The position numbers were made by a program, and so were the translations under genes. Shown here piece by piece: positions 26,319 to 35,900 of a stretch of DNA of 64,000 nt. Numbering within the stretch: position 1 is the stretch's first letter; each line of letters begins with the position of its first letter. Location of the stretch: NCBI RefSeq assembly GCF_950066645.1, contig NZ_CATMFB010000015.1:1-64000 (forward strand), given 5' to 3'. The notes under the pieces are model-generated. The model was given only the letters and a program-made list of their open reading frames with translations. It had not been told where the DNA came from and ran no database searches. The DNA is from an uncultured Thalassolituus sp. Its GTDB lineage: Bacteria > Pseudomonadota > Gammaproteobacteria > Pseudomonadales > Oceanobacteraceae.

Positions 26319-27196
26319 CAGTTGCTCTCCGACAGGTAGCGGTTCCCTTTGAACTGCCATGTGCGGATGATCTCCAGACGATCCATGTCACGACGCATGT
26401 CGTCGGTAAACGGGGCAAAAGGCGAGGCGAGGCGAACGATTCTCATGGCGGCTTCATCCAGAACACGGCGCCCGGAAGACTCCAGGACGCTCAGCTCGTG
26501 GAGCGAGCCGTCGGGGTTGATGGCCACAAGCAGGCGCAGACGACAGTTGTCGTAGCAGTTCTCGGCTTCTTTCGGATAATTCAGGTCGCCAATCTGTTCC
26601 ACACTGCGACGCCAGCTGTTTACGTAGTATGCGTCGGAGGATTTCATGGTGGAGGCGGCGGTCAGGCGTTGTACCCGGGGCTTTTTCGCGTACATCTGCC
26701 TCAAGGTGTCGACTTTGGCATGCAGGCTGGCAATCTCCAGACTGCGTTGCAGCAGAGACTGCTCCGGACCATCCGGGATGTCCCGGGGTTGAGCTTCCTG
26801 GCTGCTCTGTGTCTGAGCGCGTTGTTCGGGGCTACGGGTGGCGGTGACGATGGTTCTTTGCTCTGTGTCCTGTTGACGCGGCGCGCTGGCCTGCTGGTCT
26901 TTACGGACATTCTCCCGGATGTCGTTGGCGTGAAAGTCGGCTTCGACGTCCGTCGTCATCATCCGGGCCTCTTCCAGCGTGCCACTGCCTTGTTGGTTTT
27001 CCTGTGCGAGAAAATCGGCTTTTTCTGGTGCTTTGTCGCTGCGGTATCCCGCAAGGGTCACGTCAAGGGTTGAACTGAAGGCGGGTGGCTGCTCGGCACT
27101 GAAGGAAATACCAAGAACAACCATGGCGTGGGCCATCAGCGCAACGAAAAGCGCAAACATCAGGCGGTCATTGCTGTTCACAGTGGTGGCAGCCAT
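26318..27196 (-). CDS. tonB3: TonB-family energy transducer (TonB3-like)
   Basis: 292 aa. A cytoplasmic N-terminus and one membrane helix (LMFALFVALMAHAMVVLGIS), a long charged periplasmic spacer rich in Gln, Glu and Arg rather than Pro/Lys repeats, and a C-terminal TonB domain (LRLLVAINPDGSLHELSVLE, VLDEAAMRIVRLASPFAPF). It sits between gshB and yqgE exactly as tonB3 of P. aeruginosa, which is needed for type IV pilus assembly and twitching. No exbB/exbD is adjacent. Assignment as TonB3 is by synteny plus domain. Confidence 0.85.
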   Translation of the reverse strand: MAATTVNSNDRLMFALFVALMAHAMVVLGISFSAEQPPAFSSTLDVTLAGYRSDKAPEKADFLAQENQQGSGTLEEARMMTTDVEADFHANDIRENVRKDQQASAPRQQDTEQRTIVTATRSPEQRAQTQSSQEAQPRDIPDGPEQSLLQRSLEIASLHAKVDTLRQMYAKKPRVQRLTAASTMKSSDAYYVNSWRRSVEQIGDLNYPKEAENCYDNCRLRLLVAINPDGSLHELSVLESSGRRVLDEAAMRIVRLASPFAPFTDDMRRDMDRLEIIRTWQFKGNRYLSESN

Positions 27197-27230
27197 GGGC
27201 GTATCAGAACCTCTTGCTCCGGCGCATCAA

Positions 27231-27250
27231 GCGCCTGTTAAAACAGGCGC
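27231..27250 (-). other. Inverted repeat between gshB and tonB3
   Basis: GCGCCTGTT (27231-27239) and AACAGGCGC (27242-27250) form a near-perfect palindrome (practical stem of 7 bp with a TTAAAA loop) about 35 bases after the gshB stop. There is no T-tract, so it is either a weak terminator or a processing or attenuation stem before tonB3. Confidence 0.4.
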
Positions 27251-27285
27251 AAGTCTGCGCTCTGAGAGGGATTTTGTCTACCGTT

Positions 27286-28239
27286 TCAGGCGTTCTGGCG
27301 CAGAGTCAGCAGGGTATCAATCAGCATTGCTGCGGCATCGACACCACTGTCGCGGACGATCTCCCGTACGCAGGTCGGGCTGGTGACGTTGATTTCAGTC
27401 AGGCAGTTGCCGATGACATCAAGACCGACAAAGTAGAGCCCGCGGGCCTTCAGTTCCGGACCGATTTTTTCGGCAATCGCTCTGTCGCTGTCAGAAAGGG
27501 GTTGAGTAACCCCGGTGCCGCCGGCGGCGAGGTTGCCACGGGTTTCACCGCTGGCAGGGATACGCGCCAGGCAGTGTGATACAGGCTCACCATTGATCAT
27601 CAGGATGCGTTTATCTCCGGAGGTGATTTCGGGAATAAACTTCTGCGCCATGATCTGTTGTTGGCCGTGATTGGTGAGCGTTTCGATGATTACGCTGACG
27701 TTGGGGTCGTCCTGCTTCAGTCTGAAAATGGAAGAACCGCCCATGCCGTCGAGTGGTTTGAAAATGACATCCGCGTGTTCTTTGTGGAAGGACTTCAGCA
27801 GATCGGCCCGGCGGGTCACGATGGTCGGTGACATAAGTTCAGGGAATGCAGTCGCGAACATTTTTTCGTTGCAGTCGCGCAGGCTCTGAGGCTTGTTCGC
27901 AACCAGTACACCTTCCTGTTCTGCGCGTTCCAGAATATAAGTGCTGTAAATGAACTCGCCGTCAAAGGGTGGGTCTTTACGCATCAGGATAATGTCCAGT
28001 CCGGCGAGTGGTTTATCGCTGAATTCACCCATCTGGTACCAGTTGTCGTGATTCATCTCTACACTCAGCGGCGCCATGCGGCCGAATGCACGCCCCTGCT
28101 GGACCGACAGGTCGCTCTGTTCCATGTACCAGAGTTCACAGCCGCGTTCCTGAGCCGCGTAGAGCAGCGCAAGAGAGGTATCTTTCTTGAAATTAATCTC
28201 GCTGATAGGGTCCATCACGATGCCGAGTCTGACTGTCAT
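27286..28239 (-). CDS. gshB: Glutathione synthetase GshB
   Basis: 317 aa from the ATG at 28237-28239 with GGAGA upstream; the track of in-frame codons continues upstream but is not part of the family. ATP-grasp ligase joining gamma-glutamylcysteine and glycine. Family segments: IVMDPISEINFKKDTS, LMRKDPPFDGEFIYSTY, FKPLDGMGGSSIFRL, and the Mg/ATP site CLTEINVTSPT. Divergent from pilG, as in Pseudomonas. Confidence 0.96.
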   Translation of the reverse strand: MTVRLGIVMDPISEINFKKDTSLALLYAAQERGCELWYMEQSDLSVQQGRAFGRMAPLSVEMNHDNWYQMGEFSDKPLAGLDIILMRKDPPFDGEFIYSTYILERAEQEGVLVANKPQSLRDCNEKMFATAFPELMSPTIVTRRADLLKSFHKEHADVIFKPLDGMGGSSIFRLKQDDPNVSVIIETLTNHGQQQIMAQKFIPEITSGDKRILMINGEPVSHCLARIPASGETRGNLAAGGTGVTQPLSDSDRAIAEKIGPELKARGLYFVGLDVIGNCLTEINVTSPTCVREIVRDSGVDAAAMLIDTLLTLRQNA

Positions 28240-28335
28240 CTTGTCTCCGGAAGGGCCGTTTTTGTGAATTGCCACACAGTGTACATGAAGGTGTGAGCGA
28301 ATGGTTCGGCTTTTACGGCTTCTGGCTAGCCAGTG

Positions 28336-28353
28336 TGTATCATGTGTGATACA
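28336..28353. promoter_or_regulatory. Palindromic operator candidate between gshB and pilG
   Basis: TGTATCA (28336-28342) and TGATACA (28347-28353) are a perfect 7-bp inverted repeat around TGTG, about 100 bases ahead of gshB and 155 ahead of pilG. The layout is that of a dimeric helix-turn-helix regulator site; the protein is unknown. Confidence 0.45.
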
Positions 28354-28372
28354 AAAGCGGGAACGTCCCGGT

Positions 28373-28418
28373 AGCCCCGGGGAAACGATGCTTCTGCCCG
28401 TAGAAGCTATCGGGGGCT
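28373..28418. ncRNA. Nested hairpin in the gshB-pilG intergenic region
   Basis: Three nested complementary pairs are visible: AGCCCC (28373-28378) with GGGGCT (28413-28418), CGAT (28386-28389) with ATCG (28409-28412), and GCTTCT (28390-28395) with AGAAGC (28402-28407) around the loop GCCCGT. If transcribed toward pilG it would be a 5' leader structure about 90 bases before the start. It does not match riboswitch consensus sequences I know; calling it an RNA element is inference. Confidence 0.4.
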
Positions 28419-28507
28419 CGTCCTGGTCTGAGGGGTTCATCACAGAACTTCCGGGCCGCATAGAGTAGAACAAAAATCAGAAAATTCGGATGGTGAAGGC
28501 CTGTTGT

Positions 28508-28888
28508 ATGGACGATAACTTTCAAGATATTAAGGTCATGGTGATCGACGACAGTAAGACGATCCGGCGTACTGCGGAAACCTTACTGAAAAAAGTTGGT
28601 TGCGAAGTGATCACTGCAACGGATGGCTTCGACGCTCTGGCAAAAATTGCCGATACAAACCCAGATATTATTTTCGTAGACATTATGATGCCTCGTCTCG
28701 ACGGCTATCAGACCTGTGCCCTCATCAAAAATAATTCAAAATTCAAGGCCACGCCCGTCATCATGCTGTCCAGTAAGGATGGCCTGTTTGATAAAGCGAA
28801 GGGACGAATCGTCGGTTCTGACGAATATCTGACCAAACCTTTCAGTAAAGAAGAGCTGCTCGGTTCGATCCGTCAGCACGTTAAGTAA
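28508..28888 (+). CDS. pilG: Type IV pilus response regulator PilG
   Basis: 126 aa single-domain receiver, starting at the ATG behind GAAGG. Phospho-acceptor Asp58 lies in IIFVDIMMPRLDG; KVMVIDDSKTIRRTAE and VIMLSSKDGLFDKAKGRIVG are almost identical to P. aeruginosa PilG. Phosphorylated by ChpA, it promotes pilus extension and cAMP synthesis. First gene of the Pil-Chp operon. Confidence 0.96.
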   Translation: MDDNFQDIKVMVIDDSKTIRRTAETLLKKVGCEVITATDGFDALAKIADTNPDIIFVDIMMPRLDGYQTCALIKNNSKFKATPVIMLSSKDGLFDKAKGRIVGSDEYLTKPFSKEELLGSIRQHVK

Positions 28889-28911
28889 TAAATAGTTAAG
28901 GGGTAGCTGGC

Positions 28912-29286
28912 ATGGCACGCATTCTTGTGGTGGACGATTCTCCGACTGAAACGGAAGCGTTCCGAGCGGTTCTGGAAAAGAATGGCCACGAAGTGCTTAA
29001 TGCAGAAAATGGCGCGGATGGTGTGGCGGTAGCCCGTCAGGAGCGTCCCGATCTTGTATTGATGGATATCGTGATGCCGGGCCTGAATGGTTTTCAGGCA
29101 ACACGACAGTTAACCCGCAGCCCTGAAACCAAGCATATTCCTGTGATCATAGTGACAACGAAAGATCAGGAAACTGACCGGGTGTGGGGTAAGCGTCAGG
29201 GCGCTTCCGGATATCTGGTGAAGCCGGTGTCTGAAACCCGCCTTCTGTCAGAAATCGGAGCGCTGCTGACGACAGCGGACGAGTGA
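28912..29286 (+). CDS. pilH: Type IV pilus response regulator PilH
   Basis: 124 aa single-domain receiver. Acidic pair Asp8/Asp9, phospho-acceptor Asp52 (LVLMDIVMPGLNGF), Thr switch in IIVTTKDQE and Lys in YLVKPVSE. In P. aeruginosa PilH counteracts PilG, influencing retraction and acting as a phosphate sink for the Chp kinase. It lies 23 bases after pilG and 4 bases before pilI. Confidence 0.94.
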   Translation: MARILVVDDSPTETEAFRAVLEKNGHEVLNAENGADGVAVARQERPDLVLMDIVMPGLNGFQATRQLTRSPETKHIPVIIVTTKDQETDRVWGKRQGASGYLVKPVSETRLLSEIGALLTTADE

Positions 29287-29290
29287 TTTT

Positions 29291-29815
29291 ATGATGCCTT
29301 TTGCTCTGCTACAGGATATGGAAAGCCGCAGCCGCCGCTTCGCGGCTGCGTTGCCGCAGCAGGTCGAGGCAGTGTCTACCTGGCGTGGTATCGGCTTTAT
29401 GCTGGGTGGCAATCAATACGTGGCGCATATGTCTGAGGTGGTTGAGATTCTGCAGCTGCCTAAAGTCACCCGGGTTCCCGGTGTGAAGAGCTGGGTTCTT
29501 GGTATCGCCAACGTGCGTGGTCGCATGGTGTCGGTAATGGACCTGAATGGACTTCTTGATCTTCCGTCGCGTGGTAACTGGCGCAGTCAGCGTGTGCTGG
29601 TGATCGAACACAATGATGTTCTGACGGGGCTGCTGGTGGACGCGGTACTTGGTATGCAGAGTTTTCCTGTCGATCGTGAAATTCCGGCAGGGGAAGTGCC
29701 TGAGGCACTCTCTGGTTTTGTTACCCGCAGTTTTGACAGGGACGGGCGCAGCTGGCCGGTAATGCAGTTTACGGATCTGATTGAGAGTCCGGATTTTCTC
29801 AATATCGCTGTGTAA
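29291..29815 (+). CDS. pilI: CheW-like adaptor PilI
   Basis: 174 aa with one CheW domain: GIGFMLGGNQYVAHMSEVVE, KVTRVPGVKSWVLGIANVRG, SVMDLNGLL and LGMQSFPVDREIP. It couples the receptor PilJ to the ChpA kinase. A second in-frame ATG directly follows the first (29294). Between pilI and pilJ there is a 73-base gap with a small hairpin. Confidence 0.93.
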   Translation: MMPFALLQDMESRSRRFAAALPQQVEAVSTWRGIGFMLGGNQYVAHMSEVVEILQLPKVTRVPGVKSWVLGIANVRGRMVSVMDLNGLLDLPSRGNWRSQRVLVIEHNDVLTGLLVDAVLGMQSFPVDREIPAGEVPEALSGFVTRSFDRDGRSWPVMQFTDLIESPDFLNIAV

Positions 29816-29842
29816 TACAGGGATAAGAACAAAATAATAACG

Positions 29843-29858
29843 GCCTGCGCCCGCAGGC
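29843..29858 (+). other. Hairpin in the pilI-pilJ gap
   Basis: GCCTGC (29843-29848) and GCAGGC (29853-29858) around a GCCC loop, without a T-tract, 30 bases before the pilJ start. Possibly an mRNA-processing or stability element setting a different level for the receptor. Confidence 0.35.
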
Positions 29859-29888
29859 TGACAGCATGCAGTAAGTGGAGAGGACGGC

Positions 29889-31982
29889 ATGAGTGCAAAT
29901 ACAGGTGGCCAACAGGTAAACGTACAGAGGAGCAGCAACACCGGTCTGATGGTGTTGATGTTTGTTTCTCTCGCGGCGTTTATCGGAATCACGGCCTGGG
30001 TAACCATTTCTGCGAATAAAGATGAGCAGTACATTGAGCACGCCGGTGAGCTGCGCGTACTGTCGCAGGAGATCGCGAAGAACGCGGTAGAAGCTGCTGG
30101 TGGTAAGCCAGACGCCTTCGGTCAGCTGCGTGAAGCCCGCGATAAGTTTGATACCCGCTGGGGATATCTGGTTAATGGCTCGGATGACCTGCCAGCTGCT
30201 CCGGCGGCGATGTCATCAGGTGTGCAGGAAACCTGGAACACCGTAAAAAGCGATGCTGACCAGATTATCCGCTCCGAAGAAATCATCCTCTCGGTACACG
30301 AAGTTGCCGAGCTTCTCTCTGAAACCATTCCGCAGCTGCAGGTAGAGTATGACGAGATCGTTGATATTCTCCTTGAAAGTGGCGCGCCGGCTGATCAGGT
30401 TGCCGTTGCACAGCGTCAGTCCTGGCTGGCAGAGCGTATTGTCCGCTCGGTAAACAAAGTACTGGCAGGTGGTGAAGACGCGGTAATGGCCGCAGATGCA
30501 TTCGGGCGTGATGCCTCGCTGTTCGGTCGCGTACTGAACGGGATGATTCAGGGCAACATTGCGATGAACATCTCGCAGGTAACTAACGAAGAAGCGGTAT
30601 ATGCGCTGGCAGAAGTCGCGGAACTGTTTGAATTCGTATCCGGTTCGGTTGACGAAATTCTTGAAACCTCGCCTGAGCTTTTCCAGGTGCGTGAAGCCTC
30701 GGACAATATTTTCCAGAATTCGCGTATGTTGCTGGAGCAGTCATCTGAGCTGACCAACAGCATTCAGATGAACGCTGAAGCACGTAACACATATCAGGCG
30801 TTCGGTTTCGGCTTTGCTGTGATCGCTCTGGTGTGTCTCATCGTATTCGGTCAGAAATCTCTGGCTCAGACCCGTGCCCGTGAGGAAGAAGCTCAGGACC
30901 GGGAAAAAGAAACCCGTCGTACTAACGAGCAGAACCAGGTCGCGATTCTGCGACTGCTGGACGAAATCGCTGACCTTGCAGATGGTGACCTGACGGCGCA
31001 GGCAACGGTAACCGAAGACTTTACAGGGGCGATTGCTGACGCGATCAACTTCGCGATCGACCAGATGCGCGTTCTGGTATCGGCGATTAACGATACTGCG
31101 GTTCAGGTATCGTCGGCAGCACAGGAAACGCAGGCAACAGCGATGCACCTTGCCGAGGCTTCTGAGCACCAGGCGCAGGAAATTGCCGGTGCGTCTGCAG
31201 CTATTAACGAAATGGCTGTGTCCATTGACCAGGTATCTGCTAACGCCTCGGAATCGTCCGCGGTAGCGGAGCGGTCGGTAGCGATCGCCAACAAAGGTGC
31301 TGAAGTCGTACAGGCAACCATTAACGGCATGGATAACATCCGTGAGCAGATTCAGGAAACCTCCAAGCGTATTAAACGTCTGGGTGAATCTTCTCAGGAG
31401 ATTGGTGACATCATCTCTCTGATTACTGACATTGCCGACCAGACGAACATTCTGTCTCTGAACGCAGCGATTCAGGCATCGATGGCGGGTGACGCTGGTC
31501 GGGGCTTTGCGGTCGTTGCGGACGAAGTACAGCGTCTGGCTGAACGTTCTGCTGCTGCAACCAAGCAGATCGAAGCACTGGTTAAAACGATTCAGAACGA
31601 TACTAACGAAGCCGTTATCTCGATGGAACAGACAACGACTGAGGTGGTACGTGGTGCACGTCTCGCACAGGATGCGGGTGTAGCACTGGAAGAGATTGAA
31701 ACCGTATCGAAAAACCTGGCAGAACTGATTCAGAACATCTCCAACGCGGCCCGTCAGCAGGCTTCGTCTGCGGGTCATATTTCCAATACGATGAATGTTA
31801 TTCAGGAAATTACTTCTCAGACGTCCGCTGGTACCACAGCGACGGCGAAGTCGATTGGTAATCTGGCTGAAATGGCGAACATGCTGCGTGAATCGGTTGC
31901 AGGCTTTAAGCTGCCTGAAGCGAATTTTACCGCGGATGATGACGCCGATGAGGTCGAACTGGCCGGGCAGGACGCGCTGTAA
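29889..31982 (+). CDS. pilJ: Type IV pilus chemoreceptor PilJ
   Basis: 697 aa methyl-accepting protein with strong GGAGAGGA upstream. Membrane helices near residues 18-38 and 303-322 bracket two periplasmic PilJ-type four-helix modules; a HAMP-like region (LLDEIADLADGDLTAQATV) and the cytoplasmic hairpin follow. The signalling tip is DQTNILSLNAAIQASMAG, the PilJ variant of the classic tip, and the C-terminus is acidic without a CheR-tethering pentapeptide. In P. aeruginosa PilJ interacts with pilin and transmits surface contact to ChpA. Codon use is notably uniform, suggesting high expression. Confidence 0.96.
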   Translation: MSANTGGQQVNVQRSSNTGLMVLMFVSLAAFIGITAWVTISANKDEQYIEHAGELRVLSQEIAKNAVEAAGGKPDAFGQLREARDKFDTRWGYLVNGSDDLPAAPAAMSSGVQETWNTVKSDADQIIRSEEIILSVHEVAELLSETIPQLQVEYDEIVDILLESGAPADQVAVAQRQSWLAERIVRSVNKVLAGGEDAVMAADAFGRDASLFGRVLNGMIQGNIAMNISQVTNEEAVYALAEVAELFEFVSGSVDEILETSPELFQVREASDNIFQNSRMLLEQSSELTNSIQMNAEARNTYQAFGFGFAVIALVCLIVFGQKSLAQTRAREEEAQDREKETRRTNEQNQVAILRLLDEIADLADGDLTAQATVTEDFTGAIADAINFAIDQMRVLVSAINDTAVQVSSAAQETQATAMHLAEASEHQAQEIAGASAAINEMAVSIDQVSANASESSAVAERSVAIANKGAEVVQATINGMDNIREQIQETSKRIKRLGESSQEIGDIISLITDIADQTNILSLNAAIQASMAGDAGRGFAVVADEVQRLAERSAAATKQIEALVKTIQNDTNEAVISMEQTTTEVVRGARLAQDAGVALEEIETVSKNLAELIQNISNAARQQASSAGHISNTMNVIQEITSQTSAGTTATAKSIGNLAEMANMLRESVAGFKLPEANFTADDDADEVELAGQDAL

Positions 31983-32012
31983 GGCGCGTCGGCGTGGTGC
32001 CGGGTGTCCCTT

Positions 32013-32903
32013 ATGATACAGTCAATCCGCTCTGGCCTGAGCAGCGTCCCTGAACTGGATGATCTCCAGTTTGATCGCTGGCAGAAATTGCTGGAGGAGC
32101 GCACAGGCATGTACATGCCACCGCAGCGGCGCTCATTTCTGCAGACCAGTCTGGGCCTGAGAATGCTCGAGCTGGGCGTTTCTGACTACAGCGCTTACTA
32201 CCAGCAGATTCTGCATGGTCCCAGTGGGGCAATGGAGTGGACGACGCTGGTTGATCGTCTTACGGTGCAGGAAACCCGTTTTTTCCGGGACCCGGATGCA
32301 CTCGGTCTGATTTCAGAGCATATGCGTTCACTGACTCCAGCGCTGGCTGACTCTGGTAAGCCGATGGAAGTCTGGAGTGTTGGTTGTGCGTCGGGTGAGG
32401 AACCTTACACGCTTGCCATGCTTGCCGAAAATACAGTCGGCAGCCGGGGCATCGGTTATTCGGTGACGGGTACTGATATATCCACCATTGTGCTGCGCAA
32501 AGCGCGGGCGGGCAGATATCCCCTTCGCGCGATGGAGCGCATTCCCGTTCAGTACCACAGTTGGGCAATTCAGCCTCTGTCATCACAACAAATAGAAATT
32601 TCTTCTGCATTGCGGCAGCGCTGCTGTTTCAGTCAGGTCAATATTCTTAACCTGAAGGCCTGCCCACTGCAGTCTCAGCATCTGATCGTTTGCCAGAATG
32701 TGCTGATTTATTTCCGTCGCTGGCGTCGTCGCGAGATTCTCGACGCGCTGGCACAGCGCCTTGCGCCCGGTGGCCTGCTGGTGATCGGACTGGGCGAGAT
32801 GGTTGACTGGCAGCATCCATTGTTAGAACCGGTGCACAGCAGCTTAGTCACTGCCTATGTACGCAAGCAATCCACGTCGACACGGGAGAGTGTAAGGCGA
32901 TGA
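32013..32903 (+). CDS. pilK: Chemoreceptor methyltransferase PilK (CheR family)
   Basis: 296 aa from ATG 32013; a GTG at 32004 is an alternative and neither has a strong ribosome site. CheR fold: N-terminal helices (FDRWQKLLEERTGMYM), then LTVQETRFFRDPDAL, the SAM pocket EVWSVGCASGEEPYTLAML, the TDIS turn, and LIVCQNVLIYF. It should methylate PilJ glutamates opposite to ChpB. Overlaps chpA by 4 bases. Confidence 0.92.
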   Translation: MIQSIRSGLSSVPELDDLQFDRWQKLLEERTGMYMPPQRRSFLQTSLGLRMLELGVSDYSAYYQQILHGPSGAMEWTTLVDRLTVQETRFFRDPDALGLISEHMRSLTPALADSGKPMEVWSVGCASGEEPYTLAMLAENTVGSRGIGYSVTGTDISTIVLRKARAGRYPLRAMERIPVQYHSWAIQPLSSQQIEISSALRQRCCFSQVNILNLKACPLQSQHLIVCQNVLIYFRRWRRREILDALAQRLAPGGLLVIGLGEMVDWQHPLLEPVHSSLVTAYVRKQSTSTRESVRR

Positions 32904-35900
32904 GTCAGGACTACATCGCCCTGGAATGGGTAAAAGGGGAGATCCGTGAGACGCTGCAACAGGCGCAGCAGTCACTGGAAGCCTATGTGGAACATCCCGA
33001 AGACAGAAGCCGGTTGAGATTCTGTCTGAGTTACCTGCACCAGGTGCACGGCACGCTACAGATGGTTGAATTCTACGGCGCAGCGTTGCTCGCCGAAGAA
33101 ATGGAAGCCGTTGCTCTTGCGCTGGCTGAAGGTCAGCTGACAAACGAACAGGATGGCCTTGAAGTTCTGATGCAGGCCATTATTCAGCTGCCGCATTATC
33201 TGGAACACGTTAAGGTGGGACGACGGGATCTTCCGGTCGTGCTACTGCCTATTCTGAACGAACTGCGTTCGACCCGTGGGGAAAACTTCCTCTCTGAAAC
33301 CTCACTTTTTACTCCGGCCATCGAGCACAATACGCCACTCACCGGAGAGCAGAAAAACCAGTTTACCCAGGTCAATTTTTCTCAGTGGCTACGTAAAACC
33401 AGACAGATGCTGCAGGCAGCAACGCTTCAGCTGCTGCAGGACCGCGAGCCTGATCTGGCGAAACACTATCTGAATAAACTCTTTGCGCGCCTGAACAAAG
33501 CCATGGGTGGAACGCCTCAGGGCATTATCTGGTTGCCCGCACTGGCCTTCAGTGAATGGCTGACCAAGCAGGATAGCCTGCCGAAAAGCGCGAAAGTATT
33601 GCTGCGTCAGCTGGACCAGCTGCTGAAGCAGGATCTCGATCAGGGCGTCGCGGTTATCAACCGTCCTCCGGCGGATGAGTTGCTGAAGAACCTGCTGTTT
33701 TATGTCGCCCGCACAGATGTCCGTGGGGATGCAATCCGCCTGGTTCAGAAACGTTTCCGCCTGGACGAAGCCTTGCCAAGTGCAGAAGATGTCGCCGCCG
33801 AAGGTACGATGGGTGGCCCGGGTGTTGACGCTGTCAGTGGTGCGCTGTCTGCTCTGATCGAAGAAATTGGTGCTGTTAAAGATACGCTTGATCAGCTGAT
33901 GCGTGGTTCTCAGGACCGCACGCCAGCACTCGAAGGTGCCCGTAAAACTATCCGTCAGGTCGCGGACACCATGGGCATGCTTGGTTTAGGCATGCCACGC
34001 AAAGTGATGCAGGAGCAGGAAAGCCAGCTGGTGACCATGCTGGAATCCGGAACTGCCGACGACAGTGCGCTGCTGGATGTGGCTGGTGCGCTGCTATACG
34101 TCGAGGCCACCCTGAACGGCATGTTGCGTGATGGCGATCTGAGCCGTAACGCCAGTGACAGTGCGATGTCGGATGCTCAGCGCGCCGTTCTGCGCGAAGC
34201 CCGCAATGTCCTGGAACAGGTTAAGGACTCGGTGGTTGCCTATATTGCGCACCAGTGGTCCACAGACAAGCTTGAAGGCGTTCCCGGACTGCTGCATAGC
34301 ATTGAGGGATCGCTCAATATGGTGCCGCTGCCAAGGGTAGCAAACCTGCTGGCAGATCTGTCGAGCTTTATACGTCAGGCGTTGTTGTCTGATCGTCCTA
34401 AGCCAGAATTTGGTGTCATGGACATGGTGGCAGAAGTACTCAGTGGTATCGAATATTACCTTGAGCGCTATGCCGATGGTGGTGAGATCGCCGATGATGC
34501 TCTGCTGGACCGGGCGTCAGAAACACTCAGCAATCTGCTGCAGATATGCCATGTGACATCTGATGGTGATCTGGATGAATCCGGTGCTGAAGGCACCGAC
34601 GAATTTGACGATGTCGATCATGCCATTACCAGCTTTAACGAAGCGCTTGGATTCGACAACGCGTCGTCAGACTATGAAGAAACTGCACCGTCGGAACATC
34701 CCGATGAGAGCAGCGTAGCCATATCTGAAGCGGCGACAGCCCCTGAGGAGGCTGGAGCCCGGGCGGAAACTGCAGAACCTGAAGATGATGATCTTATCGA
34801 TGATGAGATTATTGAGGTATTCCTTGAAGAGGCGGAAGAAGTACTCGAAACACTTCAGGAATACTGGCCTCAATTTGTAGCGCAACAGAATGACTCAGAA
34901 GCTCTCACGACAGTGCGCCGTGCTTTCCATACATTGAAAGGAAGTGGCCGGATGGTGAAAGCGGCTGACATCGGGGAGCTGGCGTGGTCTGTTGAAAATA
35001 TGTTCAACCGCGTACTTGATGAGACGGTTGAAGTCACACAGCCACTGATTGCCTTTGTTGATCATATTATTTCGCTTATTCCGGGCCTGATCGAGGATTT
35101 CCGTCATAAGGCAGCGACCCGTGTTGATGTGCAGCCCCTGATGGACACCGCGTTTGCGTTTGCCGATGGGCAGACACCGGCGCTTCCGGTCGATACGGCA
35201 GAACCGGTTGAGGTGACAGAGAATGCGGATCAGGCAGAAGACATCGCCGGGGACGTGAGCGTCACTGCGCTGGAGGTTCTTGAGGCTGATTCGTTGACAG
35301 ACGACACCGACGAAGGCGCGGCTTCAATGGAGGCGTTCCTCGATCATTTCAGTGAAGAGACTGCGCCGGATGCGGCTGTTGATCTGACGGATCTGCCTCA
35401 GATTGAATCTGAAGAACTGTCTGAAGATGATGCTGACCGCCTCTCACTGCTCGATGTATTTATTGCCGAAACTGACATGCACCTGAATACGGTGGATGAT
35501 TTTGTTCAGCAGTCCCGCTCAGAATCCTTTACGAACCCGGTCACCGACGATCTGCAGCGCGCCCTGCATACCCTGAAGGGAAGTGCTCACATGGCAGAGC
35601 TGACCCCTCTGGCAGAGCTGGCGTCTGCTCAGGAACACCTGGTAAAAGAGCTGCGTGGCTACCAGCTACCCAACAGTCCCGCATTGACGGATCTGCTGGA
35701 AGACGCAGGCCGTGCTGTCCGAGCTTACATGAGCCCGGAGCAGTTACTGACGCTGGAAGGCATCGAAGGCGCAGACGCTCTTCATGGGCGTATTGCCGAT
35801 ATTGAGCAGAATCAGCTTGCGCACCTGACAGAGTCTGAAGGTGGCGCGGGGCCATCGCCGGACGTGCTGGCGCGCTTCCTCTCTTCAGGCATGGATTCTC

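Noticed and set aside
27231-27250. Rho-independent terminator of gshB
   Set aside because: The palindrome is strong but no U-tract follows on the minus strand, so it is listed only as an inverted repeat.
28373-28418. c-di-GMP (GEMM), guanidine or fluoride riboswitch ahead of pilG
   Set aside because: The nested stem lacks the conserved internal loops of these classes; only generic pairing is seen, so it is listed as an unassigned structure.
30741-31778. Long minus-strand reading frame (345 codons) opposite pilJ
   Set aside because: It is antisense to a fully conserved chemoreceptor with strong codon bias, lacks a ribosome site and its translation is rich in Arg, Cys and Phe as expected of a shadow frame.
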